Of a stretch of 35,069 nt of DNA, positions 1 through 9,721 are shown one piece after another. Each line of letters starts with the position of its first letter. Within the stretch, counting starts at the first letter, position 1. A program made the translations under genes and the position numbers. Origin of the DNA: an uncultured Lachnospiraceae bacterium (GTDB lineage Bacteria > Bacillota > Clostridia > Lachnospirales > Lachnospiraceae); assembly GCA_902789175.1 (NCBI GenBank), contig CADANF010000038.1:1-35069 (forward strand), read 5' to 3'. The notes beneath the pieces were generated by a model. The model was not told where the DNA came from and did no database searches. It saw only the letters and a list, made by a program, of their open reading frames with translations.

Positions 1-5
1 TTTTA

Positions 6-88
6 TTCACTTAATAAGTGAAATGCAATATTCAGTTAAAATATAGTAACTATGTGGCTTTCAGCCACTTTCACGGCTCTGCCGTGAA
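6..88. terminator. cluster of three small hairpins at cassette end
   Basis: Three adjacent inverted repeats lie at the 3' end of the minus-strand cassette: TTCACTT/AAGTGAA (6-22), GTGGCT/AGCCAC with a 3-nt loop (54-68), and TTCACGGC/GCCGTGAA (70-88). The last contains the TGA stop of the KAP-like gene. The G/C-rich pair is the likeliest transcription end or 3' mRNA stabiliser. No long T run follows, so a classic intrinsic terminator is not certain. Confidence 0.45.
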
Positions 89-1246
89 TAATTTAGGTTT
101 AATTTCATCTTTCTTTTCTAGTTTTTTTTGAATTTTTTCTAAAGCATCAATAACTTCTTCTTCTGTATGAACAGAATAATTAAATAGTGTACTTAAATCT
201 TTATCATTATATTCTGATATATCTTCTAAAAATCTATATTTTCTAAGAGCTGCAACTTCTTCTGCTACAGCTGTATTATCAAACACCTGCAATCTCAGAT
301 ACTTATATGCAACAAACGTAAGAGGATAATTCTTATCTCCTAAAGTCAAGGAAAAATAATTATTTCCATCCCATTTAGGAAAAACACTTTTATTAATTTT
401 TGATGTAAAATATAATATTCCAAAAAATAAACATTTATAATAGTCTTCGTCGATTTCATTCGATGAATCTATCTTAAGTATAATGTCTTTAGTTTTCTGG
501 ATTGCATAAATAAGATTACGAAGATTACTATTACATACGCCATTCACAATCCTAAATGCTGTTTCATATAAACTATTATCATCTTGAAATAATTTTTTTA
601 TAGTATAGCTTGCATAACCATTCATAATATTTTTTATAGCACTTTCATTATTCAATTTAAACAAAATAGTATCACTTATTGTTTTTTCCTTAATACTAAG
701 ATATTGAAGATTTTCATTTTTTTTGTCATCAACATTATTTTTCAATATTTCTTCTTCATTTGCTACGAGTAAAACCTTTACTCCATCTCTTTCAACCAAG
801 CCATTTACATATCCTAAAACATCAGCGATTTTAATTACACTTCTTTCAATATCCTCTAATACTAAAAGTTTATTGCTTAAATCAATAGTCTCAAAAAAAA
901 CATTTAAATCTTTTTCAGAAACATCTAAACTTATCGGAGTAAAACCTGCTACACTTTTTATCACTGTCTTTGCAATTATTTTTCCAGCAACTAGAACCTT
1001 TGGATTCTTTAATAATTTCATTTTTGCTTCAATGAAAATATTTTTACTTATTTCATCAATACTCTTTAATCCATATAACGAAACAATAATTACCTCTTTA
1101 CAATTTTTCTCGAGATAGGGAACAAGCTCATCATTAATATAATGTGACTTCCCTGATCCCCAATTACCATTAAGCATTATTGATGTATTAGTTTTATCAT
1201 TTTTAAGATAGTTTAATATGAATTCATTTAGAATCTCTGTTGTCAT
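71..1246 (-). CDS. KAP-like P-loop NTPase, fourth gene of the putative defence cassette
   Basis: The 391-aa product has a Walker A motif GNWGSGKS at residues 27-34 and a Walker B-like LLVLEDIE at 127-134, the pattern of KAP-type P-loop NTPases. KAP proteins are known as membrane-associated or phage-exclusion ATPases (PifA is one). No clear transmembrane hairpin is visible here. The C-terminal half (about 200-391) is alpha-helical and not recognised. A GTG four codons upstream lies inside the Shine-Dalgarno (AAAGGTGG), so the ATG at 1246 is the likely start. It follows the helicase gene by about 45 bp in the same direction, so it is probably co-transcribed. The stop codon sits within a hairpin. 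NTPase assignment is firm; the role in defence is inferred from neighbours. Confidence 0.8.
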   Translation of the reverse strand: MTTEILNEFILNYLKNDKTNTSIMLNGNWGSGKSHYINDELVPYLEKNCKEVIIVSLYGLKSIDEISKNIFIEAKMKLLKNPKVLVAGKIIAKTVIKSVAGFTPISLDVSEKDLNVFFETIDLSNKLLVLEDIERSVIKIADVLGYVNGLVERDGVKVLLVANEEEILKNNVDDKKNENLQYLSIKEKTISDTILFKLNNESAIKNIMNGYASYTIKKLFQDDNSLYETAFRIVNGVCNSNLRNLIYAIQKTKDIILKIDSSNEIDEDYYKCLFFGILYFTSKINKSVFPKWDGNNYFSLTLGDKNYPLTFVAYKYLRLQVFDNTAVAEEVAALRKYRFLEDISEYNDKDLSTLFNYSVHTEEEVIDALEKIQKKLEKKDEIKPKLFTAEP

Positions 1247-1290
1247 TTTTAAATCCACCTTTGTTAAAGACTGAAAATCATGTAATTACT

Positions 1291-4017
1291 TTAACTTATT
1301 TTATTAATAAATTTTATAAGCCTATCTTTTTCTCCACTTCCCTTTGTGGAAAATCTCTCAAAAGGAATATCATACTTCTCTAATATTGAGTTTTTTAATA
1401 AATCCCTTTCAGCTTGTTTTGTACCTTCCTTATGGTATGTATAACCATCTACTTCAATTGCTCCAAGACATTCTTTACTAACCTTGCTATATAATATAAA
1501 GTCTAAATGTGTAAGCGGATTAATTGCATATTTTCTTTCTTCATCTGTCATTTTATCTAAATCTCTAAGTAACTGAGATAAAGGAAAATGGCTTACTATA
1601 GCAATATCATTTCTATTTAATTCTTTAAACACTTCATCAATCAGATTATACATAAGATTCTCAGAGTCAAATTCTGATACTCTCTTCTTACCTAAAAGAT
1701 ATTTTTTTCTTGCTTCTGTATAATTACTATATAAGTAATCGAAAATAGAATAAACTTTGCTTTCTACCACTTCACAGTTGTTATACCGAATATACGAGAT
1801 AAGATCATATATATCCTTTTTTCCAATATCATTTCCTGAAGCAACAACATACAAACGTTTTTTCGCCCTCGAAACTGCAACATTTATCAGGTCATGCTTA
1901 TTTGAAAACTCACGTTCTTCATCATCTACTGTAGAAATGATAATAATATTCTTCTCTCTTCCCTGAAACTTATGAACAGTATCTACCTCAATATTAGGCA
2001 GCTGTTTTTTTATTGCTTCAACTTGTTTATTATATGGCGTTATTATTCCCACATCTGAAAGATTTTCGCCTAGTTCTGGTAAAATTTCCTGCTTAATAAC
2101 ATCTATCTGTCTTTGGTTAACATTATTATCCACATGCTTTCCTTTTACCGTTGTTATAGCCTTTATAACATTTTCTTCCCCATTATCATGAGTCATTATA
2201 ACCAGCTCATCTGAATAATACTTTTGATTACAAAAATTAATAATCTTCGGATGACATCGATAATGCTCACATAATAAAGTTATAGAAATATCCGGAATAA
2301 TTTCCATAACAGATTTCAAAAAGCTATTTGAAAATAAATATCCTTCCGATAAATCATATTCAGCAAATATTGTTTCTATCATTGTTTCATCACTAACAAT
2401 ATTGGGAAGTTGCTTTGTATCTCCCACTATTACAGCATTATATGAAGAAGATAACGAAAGCACACCCGTTGCAATATCTACCTGTGAAGCTTCATCCATT
2501 ATCAAATAATCATATTGAACTTTTTTTCTTTTGTTTCCAAGACTAGTTATTGAAGAATGCGTAGTACTAAGTGTAACTGGATACTCCTTCAGTACTCTTT
2601 CAGGATATTTCCATAAATCATTTTCAGAAAAAATTTTTCTCTTTACATTTCTAGCATAACGTTTTGCTAAATAATGCTTTAAATATATCATCGACTTTGC
2701 CGCAAGCTCATCTGTACTAACATTCATTCCTTTATTATTTATATTAAGCCGATTTATTTCTTTATCAATTTCTTCTATTTTCATTTTATAGAATAAATTC
2801 TTCAGCACTAATATAGTATCTTCAAGCTTTGGATCAACTCTATTTTTATTATTTAATCCATACCTAAAAAAGTATAACAGTTTCTGCCAAAATGTTATCT
2901 GTTCTTTTTTTTCCAATTTATCAATTAAAACCGGTAAAAGATGCATTATATCTGTTGATCGTATCTTTTTTCTTATCTTAACACTATCCAACATAACACC
3001 TTTTTCTTTGATATACTGATCAAAATGTGTTTTTTCGACAAGTATATCTGCTTTTTCAGATGTGAGTTTTGCTATTTTTTTTTCATTCTGATAAACTAAT
3101 TTAAGTTTTTGAGACAAATCTATTATTTCATTAAGCAGTTCACTACAATTTCCTTTGTACTCCCAACCTGAAAAATCCGGATAATCTAAAGACTGATTTT
3201 CAATAAATTCTTTCTTATTATCCTTTTTTCCAAGCTTAGCAACAATAAAATCCATACCATATTTAGGCAAAGCTAATTTTTCCTGAACATTTTCAATGGC
3301 AGAGTTATTGTTTGATACTACTTGTATAGTCTTATTTGAAATTAATAGATTAGCTATTATATTTAGTATGGTCTGAGTTTTTCCAGTTCCGGGAGGTCCC
3401 TGTATCACACTCATCTGATTATTGAGTGCATTTTCAACAGCTTCATACTGACTAGAGTTACAACCAAAGGGAAAAATCAAAATATGGTTTTTATTTTTCT
3501 TTGGTGTTTTCCCATTAATGTAAAGATTTATGACAGTTTCCTCCGTGCCAAAATCAACCTTTTCGTATTGCTTAATAAGATAACCTTTAAACTCATTTTT
3601 TTTTGAATCTATAAACATTATCGTTTTTCTGAAGTAATCAACCAAATCTTTACTTCGTTGAGAATTAAAAACACTTCTTACTAAGCTGACTTCATCATCT
3701 CTATAATCCTCTGAAAAACCATCATTAAATATGACATGAAAATATTTTCTTTTCCCAGCTCTATCAGAGAATAAGTATATTTTTATAACTTCTCCAAGGA
3801 TTTGCCCATAACTATTTTTAAGTCTATACTCATTTAAATTTATTTCGATAGGTGAATTTAACTTTTCTACATTTTTATAATCATAGAAATATGTCTTTTC
3901 TTCATTAAATGTTACATTCCATTTTTTAGTAATGCTGTTATAAACACATGACTTGATAGATGAAGTTTTTATCTCTCCTTTTATCACAATCATTTCTTTA
4001 GTTCTATCTATCATCAT
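1291..4017 (-). CDS. SF1 (UPF1/DNA2-like) helicase with C-terminal PD-(D/E)XK-like nuclease domain
   Basis: The 908-aa protein has the full superfamily 1B helicase motif set: GPPGTGKT (207-214), DEAS (508-511), GDTKQLP (532-538), a HYRCHP block near 579-584, TVHKFQGREK (680-689) and NVAVSRAKKRLYVV (712-725). A charged, helical insertion (about 290-450) separates motifs I and II. The last ~110 residues carry H-L-D (D839) and A-I-E-V-D-G (E855, D857), the arrangement of DUF2726/Vsr-like endonuclease domains often attached to such helicases. The N-terminal ~150 residues are not recognised. It would unwind and probably cut DNA or RNA. It is third in the minus-strand cassette, behind the NERD gene (86-bp gap). 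ATGATG at the start leaves one codon of doubt; GGAG lies 5 nt upstream. Confidence 0.88.
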   Translation of the reverse strand: MMIDRTKEMIVIKGEIKTSSIKSCVYNSITKKWNVTFNEEKTYFYDYKNVEKLNSPIEINLNEYRLKNSYGQILGEVIKIYLFSDRAGKRKYFHVIFNDGFSEDYRDDEVSLVRSVFNSQRSKDLVDYFRKTIMFIDSKKNEFKGYLIKQYEKVDFGTEETVINLYINGKTPKKNKNHILIFPFGCNSSQYEAVENALNNQMSVIQGPPGTGKTQTILNIIANLLISNKTIQVVSNNNSAIENVQEKLALPKYGMDFIVAKLGKKDNKKEFIENQSLDYPDFSGWEYKGNCSELLNEIIDLSQKLKLVYQNEKKIAKLTSEKADILVEKTHFDQYIKEKGVMLDSVKIRKKIRSTDIMHLLPVLIDKLEKKEQITFWQKLLYFFRYGLNNKNRVDPKLEDTILVLKNLFYKMKIEEIDKEINRLNINNKGMNVSTDELAAKSMIYLKHYLAKRYARNVKRKIFSENDLWKYPERVLKEYPVTLSTTHSSITSLGNKRKKVQYDYLIMDEASQVDIATGVLSLSSSYNAVIVGDTKQLPNIVSDETMIETIFAEYDLSEGYLFSNSFLKSVMEIIPDISITLLCEHYRCHPKIINFCNQKYYSDELVIMTHDNGEENVIKAITTVKGKHVDNNVNQRQIDVIKQEILPELGENLSDVGIITPYNKQVEAIKKQLPNIEVDTVHKFQGREKNIIIISTVDDEEREFSNKHDLINVAVSRAKKRLYVVASGNDIGKKDIYDLISYIRYNNCEVVESKVYSIFDYLYSNYTEARKKYLLGKKRVSEFDSENLMYNLIDEVFKELNRNDIAIVSHFPLSQLLRDLDKMTDEERKYAINPLTHLDFILYSKVSKECLGAIEVDGYTYHKEGTKQAERDLLKNSILEKYDIPFERFSTKGSGEKDRLIKFINKIS

Positions 4018-4103
4018 CTCTTCTCCGTTATACTATCAGTCCTTGCATATAAGTCAATAACCCTGCCCGATAAGAATAGGAATACCATTACACCTTATCT
4101 TCA

Positions 4104-4928
4104 TTAGATGTCTTCCCATAATTTTTCATACGCCCATTGCCTTTCCTCATCATTTCCATATTTAATCAATTCAGCGTATGTAATATCTCTCTCAAAGCCA
4201 CACTCTGAATTAGTACATCCCATAAAATATCTCTTTTTCCCATTCTGAATAATTCTATGATTAGGTTTTAGAGTTGATCCACATTTAGGACATTCTATAC
4301 CTTCAGTATATTTTCTTACCCGTTCAATATGTTCAATTTGTTCTTTCCTTGAAGGTATATACATCTTTAGTAATTTATAAACTGCATCAATATTCTTTTC
4401 AGTAAAACGATTAGCCTTTTCACCAAAAATATATAATAAATAATTATACAGGTCATCCAATTGTAGAACTGCAATATTCGGACAATTTATTTTTTTCAAC
4501 TCACAGTTTTCACTAAAAACAATTATTGACTCAATGTTCTTAGGGACTGTCCTTAATACCTTTGCTAAAGCTGCACAATGTGTTTGATTTTGTCTAACAG
4601 GGTTATAAAAATAATATTTATCTCCTCCCCTAAAACACTGAGTCCACTGTTTTTGATTTTCACATCCAAATATCCACCCTGAAAGATTCTTATATTCAAT
4701 ACAAAATATACCTTTCTCATGAATAAGAATAGTGTCAATCTGTGTTTTATTTTTTCCTATTGGAAGTAAAACGTTGCTTATTATTTTATAATATCCCGGA
4801 AGATCTAATTCTGCTAAATAAAGATTAAGCTCACTTTCTCCAACATCACCTTGCATTTGAAATTGTTTTTTTTCAATATCACGAAAAATCTTAAACCCTT
4901 CAAAGAATAGATCACCGTCATTAAACAT
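4104..4928 (-). CDS. NERD-domain nuclease-like protein with C4 zinc finger
   Basis: The 274-aa protein begins with a NERD (nuclease-related) domain at about 25-130: Q-I-D (D65) and C-I-E-Y-K (E78, K80) fit the PD-(D/E)XK catalytic triad of this family. Near the C terminus, C213-x2-C216 ... C238 ... C243 with surrounding aromatic residues fits the topoisomerase-type C4 zinc finger, a nucleic-acid-binding module often paired with NERD. The catalytic residues are present, so it may be an active DNA nuclease. A GGGGGA ribosome site precedes the ATG. It is second in the four-gene minus-strand cassette, 55 bp after the AAA+ gene and 86 bp before the helicase. No signal peptide or membrane segment is visible. 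Confidence 0.85.
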   Translation of the reverse strand: MFNDGDLFFEGFKIFRDIEKKQFQMQGDVGESELNLYLAELDLPGYYKIISNVLLPIGKNKTQIDTILIHEKGIFCIEYKNLSGWIFGCENQKQWTQCFRGGDKYYFYNPVRQNQTHCAALAKVLRTVPKNIESIIVFSENCELKKINCPNIAVLQLDDLYNYLLYIFGEKANRFTEKNIDAVYKLLKMYIPSRKEQIEHIERVRKYTEGIECPKCGSTLKPNHRIIQNGKKRYFMGCTNSECGFERDITYAELIKYGNDEERQWAYEKLWEDI

Positions 4929-4983
4929 TAATTATCCCCCATATCAATAAACCAAATTTCTTTTATAACCAAATTCTTTATTA

Positions 4984-6432
4984 TCATTCTTTAATAGATA
5001 TTTCGTCTAAATATTTATTAATATCATCAATAGATATTTCCTGCATTTCTTCCTCAGTAGCATCAACTTCAGAAAGTCTATCCGCTTGATTTGTTATCAG
5101 AGTTTCGAATATATTTCTTACTGTTCTTGCATTTGCAAATGAATCATCTTTATTATTTACAACATTCTCAAAAATTAATCTCATTTTTTCATATGCTTCA
5201 TTTTTTATTACATAGTCATATTGATCACACATCTTTTTGAATATAAGGAACATTTCCTCTGATGTATAATCAGGGAATTCAATATATTTATTAAATCTAG
5301 ATTGAAGTCCTGGATTACTATTAATAAAATTCTTCATTAAATCCGGATAACCAGCTACAATTACTACAAAATCCTCTCTATTATCTTCCATTGCTTTAAG
5401 TACTGTATCTATCGCTTCTTGCCCAAAATCATTTGGTGCTTCTTGTTTTACAAGCGTGTATGCTTCATCAATAAATAACACTCCACCCATAGCTTCCTGA
5501 ATTTTCTTTTGTGTCTTTATCGCTGTCTGTCCAATATAACCCGCAACAAGTGCAGCCCTGTCAACCTCAACAAAATGTCCTTTTGACAATACTCCTATAT
5601 CTTTATAAATAGCTCCTATGATACGAGCTATAGTTGTCTTTCCCGTTCCTGGATTTCCAGTGAAAACTAAATGTAAAGATACTGGTACATTTGTTAATCC
5701 TTTTTCATTTCGCCTTTTTTGTAATTTCATAAAATTGACGAGTTTTTTTACATCTTCCTTAATAGCATCTAACCCTATCAACTTATCTAATTCACCATAT
5801 GGATCTGTAATAACCGAGTTATTATATGATTTAAAATTATTATTTGAGTTAAAGTTATTAATCATATTAAATCCAAAGTCTGAAGTATCAATTATACTTT
5901 TCTTTTCCCTTACTATACTTACACTACTTTTGCTACTATATGGATTAACTCTAAAAAGTATTCCTAAAAAAGCTCTAAGTATGTAATAATCATTGTAGCC
6001 TAATTCAATTCTGATACTAGAAAAAATATTCTTTTTATTAATCAAAGATATACTTTTCCATGATTGTTCAAATACTGTTGAATATTTAAGATTAAAGATG
6101 CTTTTCTTTTGAAAGCCATCAACTGAATATATTATTTCTAGATCATAATCAATTCGCGGTTTTATTTCATCACAAAAACTGCTGTATTTATTTCCTTTAT
6201 GCAAAACTGAGATGCAAAAATAATCTGCTGATTCACTAGCTATTTCACCCTTATCATTTTCATGCGTAATAACAATATCATTAAATTCAAGTGAAGTTTT
6301 CTTTGGATCTCCTATATATTTATCTATCTCCCTAACTACACCACTATCATTTAGACAATTGTAAAATGCATATTGATTTTTTAATAAGTTTTTGATTTTT
6401 TCCTCATTTATAATATCTTTATCCTCTTCCAA
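4984..6432 (-). CDS. AAA+ ATPase of CbbX/SpoVK type, first gene of the cassette
   Basis: Of the 482 residues, about 210-480 form one CbbX/SpoVK-like AAA+ module: Walker A GNPGTGKT (259-266), Walker B VLFIDEAY (318-325), sensor region VAGYP, and an arginine-finger region GLQSRF (about 375-380). The first ~200 residues are a novel-looking alpha/beta region rich in Asn, Tyr and Ser, ending in an Asn-rich linker. They could be the sensor or substrate adaptor. The start codon is TTG, ten bases after AAAGGAG. It heads the minus-strand cassette, so the ATPase would be made first. CbbX-type ATPases usually remodel protein partners, here possibly the NERD or helicase subunits. This is not a Rubisco activase context. 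Confidence 0.85.
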   Translation of the reverse strand: MEEDKDIINEEKIKNLLKNQYAFYNCLNDSGVVREIDKYIGDPKKTSLEFNDIVITHENDKGEIASESADYFCISVLHKGNKYSSFCDEIKPRIDYDLEIIYSVDGFQKKSIFNLKYSTVFEQSWKSISLINKKNIFSSIRIELGYNDYYILRAFLGILFRVNPYSSKSSVSIVREKKSIIDTSDFGFNMINNFNSNNNFKSYNNSVITDPYGELDKLIGLDAIKEDVKKLVNFMKLQKRRNEKGLTNVPVSLHLVFTGNPGTGKTTIARIIGAIYKDIGVLSKGHFVEVDRAALVAGYIGQTAIKTQKKIQEAMGGVLFIDEAYTLVKQEAPNDFGQEAIDTVLKAMEDNREDFVVIVAGYPDLMKNFINSNPGLQSRFNKYIEFPDYTSEEMFLIFKKMCDQYDYVIKNEAYEKMRLIFENVVNNKDDSFANARTVRNIFETLITNQADRLSEVDATEEEMQEISIDDINKYLDEISIKE

Positions 6433-6494
6433 AATAATTTTTCTCCTTTAGTTATTACGAAAATCACCAAATTTATAATTGGGCTTCTAGACTT

Positions 6495-6637
6495 CTAGTA
6501 TAACGTTCGCAAAATAACTGGACTAATGCGCTGAATGCTTGCTCGAGAGTGCGTCTCAAAAAACGTAGGCGTAGCGGGCTACGCTGAGGATAAGCAGGCA
6601 AGCATTCGGTTCAGTTATTTAAGTGACGTTATACTAG
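6495..6637 (+). repeat. 143-bp palindromic element, copy 1
   Basis: The element begins CTAGTATAACGT and ends ACGTTATACTAG. Imperfect terminal inverted repeats continue inward through AAATAACTG and a GAATGCTTGC block. The centre carries a perfect hairpin GCGTAGC-GG-GCTACGC (6569-6584). An inverted relative lies at 16824-16957. It fills the gap between the AAA+ gene start and the recQ stop codon (6638). It could be a MITE-like element, a terminator for recQ, or a structured RNA; no ORF of note fits inside. Confidence 0.75.
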
Positions 6638-8935
6638 CTACTGTATTTCTTCTTTTTTTTCAATATAGTGTTCCACTATCTCTTTTTGTACTTCTGCGGG
6701 ATACATCAGCACTTCGTAGACGTTTCCTTTTTCACTTATTTTTTCTACTGAAATAATACCTTTTGAAATGCCCGTCTCTGTAGCTTGTTTTACCAGTCTT
6801 CCATCCGTCAGGACTTCATTTACATATCCTAAATCTGTTAAAAACCTGAAAATATCCGTTCCAAATAATTGTTTAATGTTCTCTGCCGAAGATATTCTTT
6901 TTAGCTCATCCCTTATTTCGATTATATTGCATAGATCCTTATATTTAAACTTATTCTTATCTTCTGGATTTAAGTAAAAAGCTTCTTTAGTTTTCTTTGT
7001 CTTTCTTTTAGTTCCACTCCGAGAAGCTGCAGCATTTTCGCTGTCACTGCTAATAATCCCCGCCTCATCATCTTTGCTATCGCTGATAAATGTTACCGCC
7101 CCAGGATTTTCATCCACAAATTCTCTTACTGCCTCAATAAATCTTTCGCCGTATTTACTGAACTTTGCCTCGCCTATACCGGATACATTTAACATTTGAG
7201 CTCTATCAAGCGGAGTTTTTATCACCATATCGATCAATGTTTTATCATTAAAAATTATATATGGTGGTAGTCCCTCTTCACTTGCGATCGTTAAACGAAG
7301 TATGCGAAGTCTTTCAAATAGATCATATCCAGCCTTTGTAAGAATATCAGTCTTTTTACTACGTCGTTTTTTCGTAGTTTCAGTTTCATTTTCGCTTTCA
7401 GTACTTTTACGGATCATGATCCTTGTAGACGGATCCCTAAGCGGCTCAATATTTCCCATTTGTAAAACGCTATATTTATCCGCTGTCTGGCAAATGTAAC
7501 CTTTTAATATCAGCTGATTTATAAGCAGCCTTAAATCTTCTTCGTTACATTTTTCAAGCGCTTTATATGTTTTATATTTAAATGTTTCCAGCTCTCTTAT
7601 TCTGGCTGTGTTTGCGCCAAGAAGCGTTCCTATGATTATATTTGATCCAAATCTGCCTTTAGCTTCCCATACACAATTAATGACAGTTTTTGCTTCCTCT
7701 GTCATATCGATTTCTTTAAAATCTTTATTACAGTTTCCACAATTATCGCATGGTTCATTTCTCTTTTCTCCAAAATAATCAAGAATATAATTTCTGAGGC
7801 ACTCCGACGTTTTGCAATAGCCTTCCATAATCTGAAGTCTTCTTATGTCTCTTTCCATGATTAGATTTATATCTTCATAAGAAACATCAGCAAACTCTTT
7901 ATGTTCAAGAAGAAATTTATTTATCACTATATCCTGAGGCGAAAAAAGTAAAATACACTGCGCTGCTTCGCCGTCTCTTCCTGCACGCCCGGCCTCCTGA
8001 TAATAATTTTCCATACTCTGCGGCATATTGTAATGAATAACAAATCTGACATTCGATTTATCGATTCCCATTCCAAATGCATTTGTGGCAACTATAACCT
8101 GCACCCTGTCAAAAATAAAATCATTCTGATTATTTTTTCTATCTTCATTACTCATACCTGCGTGATATTTTGCAGCTGAAATGCCACTGCCCAAAAGCAA
8201 CTCAAAGAGATCATCCACTCTTTTTTTAGTTGCAGCGTAAATGATTCCACTCTCGTTTGGATGACTCTTTATATAATCAAGGACATAACCATCTTTATTC
8301 TTTAGTTTTTTTACATCGTAATAAAGGTTTTCACGGTCAAATCCTGTAACAACCACTTTCGGATTCTTTAGTTTCAGTACACAGGTTATGTCTGTCTTTA
8401 CTTCCTCCGTGGCTGTCGCTGTAAACGCACTGACGATAGGTCTATTCCTTAAACTATCAATAAAATCGATTATTTTAAGATAACTTGGTCTAAAGTCCTG
8501 TCCCCACTGAGATATACAATGTGCTTCATCCACAGTGACCATTGATATCTCCACATTTTCAACAAAGCTTTTAAATTCGCTACTTTCAAGTCGTTCTGGA
8601 GCAACATATAATATTTTAAATTTTCCTTCTTGGGCTAAAGAGTAGACTTTCATGATCTGCGTTTCAGATAACGACGAATTAATATAACCCGCATGTATCC
8701 CTGCTTCATTCAATGCTTTTACCTGATCCTGCATAAGAGAGATAAGAGGTGATATAACTATAGTGATTCCCGGTAAGATCAAGGCCGGCACCTGATAACA
8801 TATGGATTTTCCTGCCCCAGTAGGCATGATCGACAGCACATCATTTCCCGCAAGAATCGCCTCTATTATTTCTTCCTGCCCTGTTTTAAATGATTCATAT
8901 CCAAAATAAAATTTTAATACTTCTTTTGCGTTCAT
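6638..8935 (-). CDS. recQ: ATP-dependent DNA helicase RecQ
   Basis: The 765-aa protein has an SF2 helicase core with PTGAGKS (Walker A, 38-44), DEAH (136-139), the aromatic-rich loop after it (CISQWGQDFRP), and QEAGRAGRD (motif VI, 313-321). These are followed by the RQC zinc site (C374, C379, C396, C399, C402), a winged-helix region, and an HRDC domain (about 533-608). A Ser/Lys-rich linker and a further C-terminal ~100-residue module (655-765) make it longer than the ~600-residue E. coli enzyme, as in many Firmicutes. It unwinds DNA 3'-5' in recombination and repair. The gene is alone in its transcription unit. Its TAG stop directly abuts the palindromic element at 6495-6637. Confidence 0.93.
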   Translation of the reverse strand: MNAKEVLKFYFGYESFKTGQEEIIEAILAGNDVLSIMPTGAGKSICYQVPALILPGITIVISPLISLMQDQVKALNEAGIHAGYINSSLSETQIMKVYSLAQEGKFKILYVAPERLESSEFKSFVENVEISMVTVDEAHCISQWGQDFRPSYLKIIDFIDSLRNRPIVSAFTATATEEVKTDITCVLKLKNPKVVVTGFDRENLYYDVKKLKNKDGYVLDYIKSHPNESGIIYAATKKRVDDLFELLLGSGISAAKYHAGMSNEDRKNNQNDFIFDRVQVIVATNAFGMGIDKSNVRFVIHYNMPQSMENYYQEAGRAGRDGEAAQCILLFSPQDIVINKFLLEHKEFADVSYEDINLIMERDIRRLQIMEGYCKTSECLRNYILDYFGEKRNEPCDNCGNCNKDFKEIDMTEEAKTVINCVWEAKGRFGSNIIIGTLLGANTARIRELETFKYKTYKALEKCNEEDLRLLINQLILKGYICQTADKYSVLQMGNIEPLRDPSTRIMIRKSTESENETETTKKRRSKKTDILTKAGYDLFERLRILRLTIASEEGLPPYIIFNDKTLIDMVIKTPLDRAQMLNVSGIGEAKFSKYGERFIEAVREFVDENPGAVTFISDSKDDEAGIISSDSENAAASRSGTKRKTKKTKEAFYLNPEDKNKFKYKDLCNIIEIRDELKRISSAENIKQLFGTDIFRFLTDLGYVNEVLTDGRLVKQATETGISKGIISVEKISEKGNVYEVLMYPAEVQKEIVEHYIEKKEEIQ

Positions 8936-9070
8936 AGGTAACTTTTACAATTCCTTTATATTTATTCTGGTTAATCTGATTCTCTTTGGTAAGTTATAAT
9001 CTTTAATTCTGCTAGTAAATTTATTTAATTCTATATGCCAAAATAAAACCAATGCTTAGATAAAATACAT

Positions 9071-9721
9071 TTATCTATCCCAAACCTCATCAACCTTATC
9101 AAATACCCTTCCACATGATTGACATTGATATTTGTTACCATACATATTTGTACTCTCAACAGGAGCAGACTTAATGTTAGTATGCGTAAAAGGTTTTAAT
9201 GGATTAACATTATCCGAAACATATATTTTACCCTTTCCCTGTATTGTTCGTTCTTGGACCATATTCACTGTAATATCATTACTCTTACAGTATGGACAAA
9301 TAAGGATTCTTTTAGCTCCTCTTTCCATTTTTTCTAAGTCCATAATTCTTTGTTTATCATTTTTACATCTTATATAAACATAAATTCCTAACCCAATAAA
9401 AAATAAACCATCTATAACAAAACCAAGAAATAAACTAACTGTTCCAATAATAACTGCTATAAATCCAGCCACCCTAAACCCAAAAGTATTTCTCCCCATT
9501 AGCTGTTGTTTTTCCATTAATATTGCTTTTCTTCTTATCAAATCTGTATTAGTCTGAATTCTATTTAACCCTTGGTTTTCTCGATTTATTTGTGAGTTTT
9601 GATTGAGATTACTTTCTATATTTCCCTTTACAATCTTATCGGTAGGACATCCACAGTTAGGACATGCACTTGCCATATCTGAAAATTCTTTTCCACATTC
9701 TGGACACTTAATAAGTGACAT
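9071..9721 (-). CDS. double zinc-ribbon membrane protein of unknown function
   Basis: The 216-residue protein has an N-terminal zinc ribbon (C6-x2-C9 ... C20-x2-C23), a Gln/Asn-rich linker, two adjacent hydrophobic helices (about 75-110), and a C-terminal half with a second zinc-ribbon-like set (CPYC ... CQSC). Such zinc-ribbon plus membrane proteins are common in Clostridia and mostly uncharacterised. AGGAGG followed by seven A/G residues precedes the ATG, a very good ribosome site. The gene stands alone between recQ and a broken acetyltransferase gene. I cannot assign a function. Confidence 0.8.
   Translation of the reverse strand: MSLIKCPECGKEFSDMASACPNCGCPTDKIVKGNIESNLNQNSQINRENQGLNRIQTNTDLIRRKAILMEKQQLMGRNTFGFRVAGFIAVIIGTVSLFLGFVIDGLFFIGLGIYVYIRCKNDKQRIMDLEKMERGAKRILICPYCKSNDITVNMVQERTIQGKGKIYVSDNVNPLKPFTHTNIKSAPVESTNMYGNKYQCQSCGRVFDKVDEVWDR

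Noticed and set aside
723-1118. 131-codon open frame on the plus strand inside the KAP-like gene
   Set aside because: It is Ser/Phe/Ile-rich mirror sequence of the KAP-like gene, with no ribosome site and no domain.
4984-6432. Rubisco activase CbbX or sporulation SpoVK as the true function
   Set aside because: No Rubisco or sporulation genes are near and the N-terminal domain is different; only the AAA+ module is shared.
71-6432. The cassette as a known BREX, DISARM, Zorya or Mokosh system
   Set aside because: The signature proteins (PglZ, DISARM methylase, ZorAB, PLD or kinase partner) are missing, and NERD plus CbbX-type AAA+ do not belong to those sets.
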